NCBI GenBank assembly: GCA_016235595.1 | Contig: JACRJX010000041.1 | Coordinates: 310,001 to 374,000 of the forward strand | Reading direction: 5' to 3' | Length of the DNA: 64,000 nt | Origin: Verrucomicrobiota bacterium | GTDB taxonomy: Bacteria > Verrucomicrobiota > Verrucomicrobiia > CAIQCK01 | In this document: one piece after another, positions 32,045 to 40,016 of the stretch | How positions within the stretch are numbered: the first letter of the stretch is position 1 | Layout: the number at the start of each line of letters is the position of its first letter | Notes under the pieces: generated by a model | Databases searched by the model: none | What the model was told of the DNA's origin: nothing | Seen by the model: only the letters and a program-made list of their open reading frames with translations | Translations under genes and position numbers: made by a program

Positions 32045-34768
32045 CTACTGTTGCTGGCCCGGTTTTTCCGTGCGCACGGTGACGATTTCAGAAGCGCCAG
32101 TAGCGACTGCGCCGTCTGCGGCATCCTTCGCGATGGGTTTCTCCATCATGTCCGTGCGGCGCACACGAGCGTTTGAAGGCGACAACGCAGCGCGCACGCG
32201 GCAAGGCTGGCCGGTGGCTTCATACCAGCGCGCGACCACACCCTTGCCGTCTTCGGCCTGCTTCAAGCACGTCAGCAGCGCGTCCCCTTTGCCTGATGCG
32301 ACAGTCACCGTGGCCAATGCCAGCCTCTTCGGCAACGACTTTCGGCTCCACGTGTCGTTCACCGTATAGGCCAGCAGCGGCTGCGTCGCTTCCCATCCGA
32401 CGCGCGGGATGCGCGCCGCCTGCCACGAGCCGCCGTGCGGATGAAACCTGAAATTAAACACCAAGCCGACGCGCGGATCGGGTCCTTCCGTCGCGGGATC
32501 GGGCGACCGCATCCGGCCGCCGCGCAGGAGACAACATCGCACGGCAGTGCCACTGTCGCCGTCGTCAACGCGCGTCCAACGGTGCGAAGTTGCCATCGCA
32601 ACGCCGCGCGCTTTGTCGCCAACATCGAGCCAGCGGCAGATTTCGCGCGTGCGTTCCCACGAGGCGCGCGAGCCTTCGTCGCCTCCAATGGGACCGCTGC
32701 CAGGCATCAACTGCTCCGCGCCAAACGCCCCCGCGCCGAAAGGCAAGCCGTAGGCGGCGCGCGCGTTCTTCAGCGGCACCTGGTATGAGAGTTCGATCCG
32801 TCCAAACCGCCGCAGGTCCCAATCAATCCGCACTTCGACATCCACCCACGGCAGGTCGCGATGAAGCGTATAGCGCAACTCCGCCGGCGCGCCCAGCACA
32901 CTGCCCCGCACTGCCACCGACGTGAGCACCGGACCGTCGGCCAGCACGCGCACCGCTTCGGAACTGGCGGGCACGAACGGCTCGATTTTTTCGCGTGCGG
33001 GATCGTCCACCGACAGCCCCAGCGGCGGGCGGCGACAAACCTCCGGGAGTTCCTGACGTCCCGTGAGGCCCAAGCCGTTCACCACTTCGCTGGCCTTGCC
33101 ACGCAGCGAGGCGAGTTTCACCAAGCCGCTGTTGCGCTCGATGGCCACTCGCACCGCGCCATTCTCCAGAACCAGCTCTGGCGACTCCGCTTGAAACCAA
33201 ACGCGTTGGATCGTGTGCGGCTGGCCAGAGGCCCACTTCGCCTCGGTGGCGGCCACTTCAGCGGCCGTCGCGGGCTCGAGCGTATAGCTGGCGTATCCGA
33301 GACCCGGCACGCCGCGCGCCACGAATGCAAAATCAAACTCGCCGAGCGTCTCGCGACGGTCGGCGGTAATCTGGAACGGCACAGGCTGGCCGTTGGGGTC
33401 GCGCAACACCATCGCGCTGCCGTGAGGGAAGACGTCGCGCACGGTGGGATTCGCGGCATGATAGAAATTGACGTGTGCGCTCACCACGTCGGAGCGATCC
33501 CAGTTCAGCGTGTTGAACACGACAACCGGCACACTCTCGCGCGGTGCTTCCACGCGCTCGGCCAGCGCGGCCATCGCTTGCGCCGCCACCACCTGCGCGC
33601 GGTGCTGGACGTTGCGGCGTTCGGCAAATTTGCGTGCCTGACCACCGCCCGCGCCCTGCCCTCCGTAATTGTGGTCGCGGGCGAGCAGCAACGATTTCCA
33701 GATCTGTTCCAGTTCGGTCCGTGGGTATGGCTGTCCCGCGTGCAGCCGGGCGAGCGTGGACAACCGTTCCGCCGCGTCGAGCGCCCGTGTCGCCACCGCG
33801 TCCCATCGGCTGACGTGCGCGTGCGCCGGCTCCAGATACGGCCATGTCGAAGGCAATTCGCCACGCATCACAGGCACTTTGTCGGCAACACCGGCTGCGC
33901 GAATCGCGCGGAAGTAAGCGGTCGGCGTTGTGATGGCCAACTGCTGTTGTTTGGACGCCTCCGCGTTCCACGCACGCACGGTCGGTGCGAGGTTGGGCGG
34001 CGGCAGCCATTGGTCGAGACCGTAGTAGAACAACGGCGGCACACCGCCCTTGGCCATTTCGTTGAGCCGCTCTGCCAGACCACGCTTGCGCATCGTAGCC
34101 ACGTCAAGATGAGCACCGTAGGTACAGGCGTGGTTGTAGCCCTTCGCGCTCCATGTCAACACGCGCGCGCCACCGGGTGACTCAAACCAGAACAACGTGT
34201 CCGGCGCTGCGCAGCGGGTCATCACAAGGTTGCGGATGCCGAGACCAGAGCAGATTTGCGGCAATTGCGGAACGACGCTGGGAATATCGGTGAGCTGGAG
34301 TGTTTCCAGTTCGAGCTTGTAGCGATCGCGCGCGTAGGCTTTCGCGTAGAGAATGTTCCGAACGAGGTCTTCCTCATCCTCTTGAGCGACGTAGATGCCG
34401 CTCCATTCTGCGCCGAGTTCCACGCGGCCCGAGCGGATGTATTCGTCGAATTTGGCGGCTTGTTCCGGATGCATCGCACGATAGGCTTCGAGGAAAAGCA
34501 CATACTCGATGAGGAAATGGAAATCCGGCTGCTTTCCCAGAAGGTCGAGTGCGCCCGCGAAGACTTTCCCGCCGCGCGAGAGACACTCCTCGACCGTGCC
34601 CATGAACGTGAGGTCCAAGTGCGACATCGGCGCGACATAAGCTGCCGCCAACGGTTCCGGCGCGGGCGCAGGTTTTTTGGCAGCTTCGTCGGCAGCGGGC
34701 GCCTGGCCCACCCCAACCATCAGCAACACCAGCGCGCCAGCGATTGATAATGACATTTGAGGTTTCAT
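32045..34768 (-). CDS. Exported GH38-like alpha-mannosidase
   Basis: The 907-residue protein has a signal peptide (MSLSIAGALVLLMVGVGQAP after a three-residue extension). The catalytic domain starts with SHLDLTFMG, where His50 and Asp52 are the zinc ligands of the usual HxD. YRAMHPEQAAKFDEYIRSGR and VELGAEWSGIYV follow. LTDIPSVVPQLPQICSGLGI carries the likely nucleophile and metal ligand Asp161 (normally QPDSFGHSPQLPQIL). The remaining 500 residues form the beta-sandwich domains of GH38. GH38 enzymes remove alpha-linked mannose. It is the third mannose-active enzyme in the locus. RBS-like GGAAGGGAAGAG precedes the ATG. Confidence 0.85.
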   Translation of the reverse strand: MKPQMSLSIAGALVLLMVGVGQAPAADEAAKKPAPAPEPLAAAYVAPMSHLDLTFMGTVEECLSRGGKVFAGALDLLGKQPDFHFLIEYVLFLEAYRAMHPEQAAKFDEYIRSGRVELGAEWSGIYVAQEDEEDLVRNILYAKAYARDRYKLELETLQLTDIPSVVPQLPQICSGLGIRNLVMTRCAAPDTLFWFESPGGARVLTWSAKGYNHACTYGAHLDVATMRKRGLAERLNEMAKGGVPPLFYYGLDQWLPPPNLAPTVRAWNAEASKQQQLAITTPTAYFRAIRAAGVADKVPVMRGELPSTWPYLEPAHAHVSRWDAVATRALDAAERLSTLARLHAGQPYPRTELEQIWKSLLLARDHNYGGQGAGGGQARKFAERRNVQHRAQVVAAQAMAALAERVEAPRESVPVVVFNTLNWDRSDVVSAHVNFYHAANPTVRDVFPHGSAMVLRDPNGQPVPFQITADRRETLGEFDFAFVARGVPGLGYASYTLEPATAAEVAATEAKWASGQPHTIQRVWFQAESPELVLENGAVRVAIERNSGLVKLASLRGKASEVVNGLGLTGRQELPEVCRRPPLGLSVDDPAREKIEPFVPASSEAVRVLADGPVLTSVAVRGSVLGAPAELRYTLHRDLPWVDVEVRIDWDLRRFGRIELSYQVPLKNARAAYGLPFGAGAFGAEQLMPGSGPIGGDEGSRASWERTREICRWLDVGDKARGVAMATSHRWTRVDDGDSGTAVRCCLLRGGRMRSPDPATEGPDPRVGLVFNFRFHPHGGSWQAARIPRVGWEATQPLLAYTVNDTWSRKSLPKRLALATVTVASGKGDALLTCLKQAEDGKGVVARWYEATGQPCRVRAALSPSNARVRRTDMMEKPIAKDAADGAVATGASEIVTVRTEKPGQQQ

Positions 34769-34786
34769 CGGTTCTCTTCCCTTCCA

Positions 34787-35851
34787 TTACGGAAGTCGTT
34801 TCCCTTGCTTGAGCAGCATTCCGAGGTATTCAGCCGAACGAACAGCCTTCTCTTCCATTTGCAGCTCCTCCAGCTCGAGTTCGAACAAACCGCGGTAATC
34901 AACTTCCTTGATGGCTGCGAACAAGCGCGGGAAGTCAATTTCGCCTTCCGGCACGCAGCGGTGATCTACAAAAGAACCCGGTTCCCAACGGCGATTTGCC
35001 ATCTTGGAGAAATCCACTTGCTCCTGCCGCCGCACATTGTGGAGGTGGAAGTGGCAAAGTCTCGGTCCCAAGTCGCGCACCAATTGGCCGATCACGTCGT
35101 TGAGTTTCACGGCTCTCTGGTTGGGATCGGAAATGGATTTTACCTCGTCGAAGAACGAGCAGTGCCCCACGTCAACAGTTGCGCCCATCACAGGATGTTT
35201 GATGGCTTTCATCAACCGCACATAATCGTCATAGCAGCCCGCCGAATTTTCCACACCGATCCTGACACCCTTGCGTTGGGCGTAATCGCCCACCTCGCGA
35301 CAGAACCGCGCCTGTGTTTCGAGATATTGATCGAGTGGTTCGGCGCGTTTGCGCAGCGGGGCATGAATGGTGACGACTTCCGCGCCAACGTAGCAGGCGC
35401 AGTCAATCCAGTCGCGCCACTTGTTGTCCCACGCCTGGTGTATGGAGATGTGTTTGAACCGGCTCAAAGCCTTTTTGATTCGCTGCCGCCCAGTCTCGTC
35501 TGCGTCATAGAAGCCAAGCGTCGGCAACTCGCCCAGCGAGTGCTTGGGTTTCCCGCCAGGAAGAGCCGCAACAGATTGGAATCCAAGCTTCCTGGCTGTT
35601 TCCAGCGCGGAGTAAACTTCGCGGCCTGCGAAACAACCCGTCACGTTGACCGCGATCCGCTCGTTAAATAATGGCGCGCTGGAGCTGCCGCCTTCGTCCT
35701 TCTGCCGCGGTGGCGCGCCAATCGCCAACGCGTGTCGTTCAACTGAGTAACCAGCGAGCAGCAAACCACCCGTAACGGTGGTGGCGGTCTTCACGAAATC
35801 CCTGCGTGAGATTCGCGGCGCGTTGTTGGTTTGGCCTGAGTTGTTGTTCAT
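34787..35851 (-). CDS. Tat-exported xylose isomerase-like TIM-barrel protein
   Basis: The frame opens at 36019. The ATG at 35851 is chosen because it begins the Tat leader (ISRRDFVKTATTVTGGLLLA), giving 354 residues. The barrel has the AP-endonuclease-2 / sugar isomerase signature: IAVNVTGCFAG, ETARKLGFQSV, KHISIHQAW, EVVTIHAPLR, VRIGVENSAGCYDDY, MGATVDVGHCSFF, RLCHFHLHNV and LFELELEEL. Glu and His residues on these strands normally bind a divalent metal for sugar isomerisation or epimerisation. Export of such a fold is common in Verrucomicrobiota-like genomes but its reaction there is not known. Confidence 0.75.
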   Translation of the reverse strand: MNNNSGQTNNAPRISRRDFVKTATTVTGGLLLAGYSVERHALAIGAPPRQKDEGGSSSAPLFNERIAVNVTGCFAGREVYSALETARKLGFQSVAALPGGKPKHSLGELPTLGFYDADETGRQRIKKALSRFKHISIHQAWDNKWRDWIDCACYVGAEVVTIHAPLRKRAEPLDQYLETQARFCREVGDYAQRKGVRIGVENSAGCYDDYVRLMKAIKHPVMGATVDVGHCSFFDEVKSISDPNQRAVKLNDVIGQLVRDLGPRLCHFHLHNVRRQEQVDFSKMANRRWEPGSFVDHRCVPEGEIDFPRLFAAIKEVDYRGLFELELEELQMEEKAVRSAEYLGMLLKQGKRLP

Positions 35852-35897
35852 CGCGGGATTCTTTCGGGGCTGAAACCTCAAACGATCTGTCTCGTTT

Positions 35898-36662
35898 TCA
35901 AAGCGCCATGCCCCCGTCCACGAACAAGTCCACCCCGGTGATGTAACGGCCCGCGTCGGAACAGAACAGCAACGCCGCGCCCGCGCAATCGGACGGCTCG
36001 CCAAACTCACGCAACGCAATCATGTTACGCACGCGGGCGGCATAGGCTTCGTCGGCAAGCGCGGGGACATTGCGGTCGGTCATGATCACGCCGGGAGCAA
36101 GATTGTTGATGGTGATGCCGTCGGGACCGAGCTGCTTGGCGAGGTTGCGGACGAGGTTTTCTTGCGCGGACTTGCTCGCCGCGTAAACGATCATGTCCGG
36201 ATGCGGACGCTGTTGCTGGACACTGCCAATGGTCAGGATGCGACCCCATTTCTTCGTGCGCATGCCGGGCACGGCAGCCTGGACCATCCGCAATGTCGCG
36301 TGGAAGTTCACCTGCATCTGCTGCTCAGCCTCCATTTGCGTCACCTCCGCCCACGCCTTGCGAATCTGAACCGAGGCGTTGGCTACGAGGATGTCGAGTC
36401 CACCCAACGCCGCGGTCGCATCAGTAACGAGCTTCTCGGGAACATCGGGCTGGCTCAGATCGCCCGTCACCGCAACGCTGCGTGGCGACAGTTTCCGCAC
36501 ATCGGCCAGCGTTTCATCGAGCGCCTTGGCTGGATGGGCGCCGTGCACCGCCACCGCCGCGCCACATTCAGCCAGACCCAGTGCGATGGCGCGACCAATG
36601 CCGCGCGAGGAGCCAGTCACCAACGCTGCGCGGCCCATCAGATTGAATTGTTTCATGCTCAT
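35898..36662 (-). CDS. SDR family oxidoreductase
   Basis: The 254-residue cytosolic protein begins near the ATG at 36662 (MSMKQFNLMGRAALVTGSSR). It has TGSSRGIGRAIALGLAE for NAD(P) binding, VANASVQ, ILTIGSVQQQRPHPDMIVYA with Ser and Tyr, ASKSAQENL with the active-site Lys, and GVDLFVDGGMAL at the end. It is close in type to gluconate 5-dehydrogenase and 2-deoxygluconate dehydrogenase SDRs, which fits a sugar-acid pathway alongside UxuA and the UxuB-like protein. The exact substrate cannot be read from sequence. It lies between a Tat-exported isomerase-like gene and a large hydrolase. Confidence 0.8.
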   Translation of the reverse strand: MSMKQFNLMGRAALVTGSSRGIGRAIALGLAECGAAVAVHGAHPAKALDETLADVRKLSPRSVAVTGDLSQPDVPEKLVTDATAALGGLDILVANASVQIRKAWAEVTQMEAEQQMQVNFHATLRMVQAAVPGMRTKKWGRILTIGSVQQQRPHPDMIVYAASKSAQENLVRNLAKQLGPDGITINNLAPGVIMTDRNVPALADEAYAARVRNMIALREFGEPSDCAGAALLFCSDAGRYITGVDLFVDGGMAL

Positions 36663-36694
36663 AATGCTTTTCGTTTGTTCTGCAACCAAATCCT

Positions 36695-39037
36695 TCACCG
36701 GATGAGTCGCGTTTCTCGAAGAACCCGTCTGACCTGCTGGACATCCGCGCCGGCAAAAAACAGATACGTGCGCGGTCCAACAACCAGTTCGGATGAATCA
36801 CCTTCGGAAACGCACGGCAGCCGCGTGCCAAACGGGCGCATCGCGACCAGTTTCGCCGAAGGCACGCGAAGCCGCCGCTCTCCCTCCCCAGCCCAAACAA
36901 GAACCCAAGTGTCATCCGGCTTGCCGGCTCGGCGAAACACGAATGCCTTGATGGCCCCTTGAGCGACATCGCTCAACTCTTCGATTTCCACCAACTCATG
37001 GCGGCCCTGTTCGTTGACGAACAGGTGGTGCTCGCGCCGGTCGGCGAGGATTCTCTGCTGTGACGCGGTCAGGTTTCGCTTGTCGCGCGAGTTCTGATAA
37101 ATCCCGCGCTGCTCGAAGCAGGAAACGTAGTGCGCATCCTGTGGCGTGACGTTGCGCAGCAGACGGCGGTCGGCGTCGGACAGATGGTTGCCGAGCCGGG
37201 CATCCTCCCAAGTCTTGATGACGGCCAGGCAATCTTCGGCGCGCGGGTTCGTTCGAAAATCCTCCAGCGCGGCGTGCAGCGAAAGGGGACAGTCCCACGC
37301 GGCCGCGCGGCTGGCGACGTATTCGTAGATGTCAGGGCCTGCGCAGCCCGGTTTCGCGCGGCCGAAACGGCCCAACCATCCGAAATCAATCCGCGAAAAA
37401 TCGAGCGCGCGCGCCGCCGCTGTCGGACACGGCATCAGCCGGCAGAAGTCCTTCATCCCATCGGGCGACGCGACGTTATCGTAGGCGTTGGCACGGCTCA
37501 TCATATGCCAGCCGAAATGCGTGTAGTGTGCCGTCTCGCAAACCGGCGGCGGCGGGTCCAGCAACCGGAACACCCGATACTGCGAGCTGGCGACGTGATA
37601 CCAAAACGGCTCGTGCACGTCCTCTGCCCCGTCGAAGTAAACCATGTCATACGGCCCGGTCTGGCGATAGATGTCGGCGAGCCGGCGTGCTACTTCGTCT
37701 TGAATATCGGTGTTCTGGTCGAATCGGATGAAATCCGGCCACGTGTCCACGTCGAGCAAAGCGCACGTCTCCCCTGCCCCATGCGAGGCCGCACGGGTCG
37801 CCTGATGGCCGCGCCGGCAACCCTCAAACTGGAATGGCGCCTGGCTGTAGCGCTCGTATTCGACCAGTTCTTTGCCGATCTTGAGCAGCCGGCGTCCTTT
37901 GTCCAACGTGCATCCTGCGGGATCCTCGCGCACAGACAGAATCGCAGCGTTGGCATCCACATCGCCCGCCAACGTGAATGCGCGAGCCACGTGCAACCGG
38001 TCGTCAGGCACAGGTGTCACGTAAGCATCCTTTTTCGAGGCCTTGCTGTAATGAATATGCAACCCCGTTTTCAGGCCCGCCGCGCGGATCGCATCGGTCA
38101 CGCGCTTCAGGTCGGCCATGCCGTTCGGGAACCGATCGTTCCACTCGAAGTGTCCGGCGCCCTTCGAGAACGCTGTGTACGAGAGCAGGATCATGCGGAA
38201 CCCACCCTGTTTCGCCCATCGGATGTATTCAGAGATGTTCTGCGGGTCGGGCCGGCTGGCCCACAGATAAGAGAGCCTTTGGAGCGGCGAGCGGCGAGAC
38301 GCCACCCCCGGCGGCAGGTGAAAATCGCGTTCCACCGTGGCCATCGCATCGAGAAACTTCGCCTGCGGGTCGCGGCAGCCGACCAACACCGCCGTGGCTC
38401 CGCGGAGACCGACGGCGCTCTCGGCGGCGGCGACCATATCCACGCGGCGTTCCGCTGGCAGCATCTCGATGTGCGTCTGGATGCTGCCGCCACAAAGACA
38501 GACGCCGAACCGTTCATCAGACGCAAGGTTGACCCACTGGCCCAGCATCGGCAATCGGCGAAGGCCCAGCCGCAGAAATTCGATCCGATCCACCGGGCCG
38601 CCTTCAACGCCCATAAGCTCAAACGCCAGATAGTCGCTGGTGCGGCGCACTCGACAAGTGGCCGTGACGTCGCTAGCGCCAAACTCGATCGTCAGCTTGT
38701 CGCCCGTCTGTCGCACCCGCGTCGCGTCGAGATGCGAACCACCCTTGTAAACCCAACGCCCGATCACCGCCGCGTGCGGTCCTTCCGCCGTAGGCACCGA
38801 GCGACCGCCACGATAAACCGTCGCCATCGGGCACGGCGCATCCGCGGCGACGTACTCGGTGTTGTCCTGTTTTGCCACAAGGCTGCGCACCTTGGCGTCC
38901 TCGCCAATCTCCAAGCGGAGATGATCCGTCTCCAACACCACGGCAGCACCGGTCTCACAGACAGAAAACAGCAGCAGCGCCGCAAAAGTCAGAGGCGCTC
39001 CGCGTCTTAATAATTCCAGGAATCGCAGGATGTTCAT
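36695..39037 (-). CDS. Large exported TIM-barrel hydrolase, family not assigned (clan GH-D-like)
   Basis: The 780-residue protein has a signal peptide (APLTFAALLLFSVCETGAAV). Residues 30-240 form a beta-sandwich with LETDHLRLEIGEDAKVRSLV. The barrel follows: LSYLWASRPDPQNISEYIRW, GFRMILLSYTAFSKG, FPNGMADLKRVTDAIRAAGL, KTGLHIHYSKASK, and YDMVYFDGAEDVHEP with Asp469 a candidate nucleophile. The order sandwich-barrel-DxVYxD recalls GH36/GH31-like and GH101-like enzymes. I cannot place it in a family. The C-terminus is a small beta domain. It lies 7 bases after UxuA and 32 before an SDR gene. Confidence 0.6.
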   Translation of the reverse strand: MNILRFLELLRRGAPLTFAALLLFSVCETGAAVVLETDHLRLEIGEDAKVRSLVAKQDNTEYVAADAPCPMATVYRGGRSVPTAEGPHAAVIGRWVYKGGSHLDATRVRQTGDKLTIEFGASDVTATCRVRRTSDYLAFELMGVEGGPVDRIEFLRLGLRRLPMLGQWVNLASDERFGVCLCGGSIQTHIEMLPAERRVDMVAAAESAVGLRGATAVLVGCRDPQAKFLDAMATVERDFHLPPGVASRRSPLQRLSYLWASRPDPQNISEYIRWAKQGGFRMILLSYTAFSKGAGHFEWNDRFPNGMADLKRVTDAIRAAGLKTGLHIHYSKASKKDAYVTPVPDDRLHVARAFTLAGDVDANAAILSVREDPAGCTLDKGRRLLKIGKELVEYERYSQAPFQFEGCRRGHQATRAASHGAGETCALLDVDTWPDFIRFDQNTDIQDEVARRLADIYRQTGPYDMVYFDGAEDVHEPFWYHVASSQYRVFRLLDPPPPVCETAHYTHFGWHMMSRANAYDNVASPDGMKDFCRLMPCPTAAARALDFSRIDFGWLGRFGRAKPGCAGPDIYEYVASRAAAWDCPLSLHAALEDFRTNPRAEDCLAVIKTWEDARLGNHLSDADRRLLRNVTPQDAHYVSCFEQRGIYQNSRDKRNLTASQQRILADRREHHLFVNEQGRHELVEIEELSDVAQGAIKAFVFRRAGKPDDTWVLVWAGEGERRLRVPSAKLVAMRPFGTRLPCVSEGDSSELVVGPRTYLFFAGADVQQVRRVLRETRLIR

Positions 39038-39044
39038 GGACTTG

Positions 39045-40016
39045 TTACTCGATTGGAATCCTCAGCGCCTGCATGACGCCCTTCGTGTAGCCAAGGGCGA
39101 AAAGCCGGCCAAGCGATTCATAGCCGGGCTGATCGTTTTTCTCGCCTGCCATCGTCGGCACATGGTCCACGCGCAGCGGGCCGGTGAAGCCAAGCTCATG
39201 ATAGAGCTTCAACATCGCCGGCATATCGGTGGTGCCATCATCGTGGAACGTTTCCTCAAACCGTTCCGCCGTGCCGCGCACGTCGCGAAAGTGAACGAAG
39301 AACATTTTGCCCTGCGCCGCGAATCGCCGCGCCCACGCGGCCACATCGCAGCCCATCAACTTGAAGTTGGCCTGGCAGAACGTGACACCGTTGCTGGAAC
39401 TCGGCGAAAGCGCCATCGCGCGCTCGAAGTTCTCCGGTCTGGAGAGAATGCGGGCAATGCCGCGCAACGACGGCAACGGCGGATCATCGGGATGCATGCC
39501 CATTTGAACCCGAGCCTTCTCAGCCACCGGGATCACACGGCGAATGAAATAAGCGTAGTTTTCCCAGATGCGTTCCTCGCTAACCTCGCCTGCATCCGTC
39601 AGCGACGCTGGCACGTCGGCAACATCAAAGCGCGAGGTCAGCGCCCCGCCGCGCGTAGGCACATCGCCATGCGTGCGATGCCAGCCGATGCCAACCATGA
39701 AATTGTAGCAGAGCAGCGGAATGCCCAACTCACCCATGTTGCGCAGCATCTGGCAATACCGCTCGATGTCCTCGTCGCGCCCCTCGAGACCGAGCTTGAT
39801 GCGGCTCATGTCGAACTCATCACCCTCCAACCCGTAGAGCGTAAGACCGGCCTCCGCAAAACACGACTGAATCGTGCGCAGCGAGTCCATGTCCCACGGC
39901 GGCTTCAATCCCGTCAGCTCCGGTGCGCACTTGCAGATGGCGTAACGCACGCCCATCTGACGGGCGAGTTGCCAGAGACGGTCTGGCTTGGCAGGCAGAA
40001 ATTCAGCAAGTTTCAT
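39045..40016 (-). CDS. uxuA: D-mannonate dehydratase
   Basis: The ATG at 40016 overlaps the beta-mannosidase stop by 4 bases and gives 323 residues. The product begins MKLAEFLPAKPDRLWQLARQ and holds the UxuA signatures: MGMHPDDPPLPSLRGIARI, NGVTFCQANFKLMG, and VHFRDVRGTAERFEETFHDD, with His, Cys and Asp residues that bind the metal. It dehydrates D-mannonate to 2-keto-3-deoxy-D-gluconate in the glucuronate pathway, in the cytosol. Some members of the family act on D-gluconate or are weak. The transporter at 30595-31872 and the UxuB-like SDR give it context. No uronate isomerase, KDG kinase or KDPG aldolase is in the window. Confidence 0.9.
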   Translation of the reverse strand: MKLAEFLPAKPDRLWQLARQMGVRYAICKCAPELTGLKPPWDMDSLRTIQSCFAEAGLTLYGLEGDEFDMSRIKLGLEGRDEDIERYCQMLRNMGELGIPLLCYNFMVGIGWHRTHGDVPTRGGALTSRFDVADVPASLTDAGEVSEERIWENYAYFIRRVIPVAEKARVQMGMHPDDPPLPSLRGIARILSRPENFERAMALSPSSSNGVTFCQANFKLMGCDVAAWARRFAAQGKMFFVHFRDVRGTAERFEETFHDDGTTDMPAMLKLYHELGFTGPLRVDHVPTMAGEKNDQPGYESLGRLFALGYTKGVMQALRIPIE

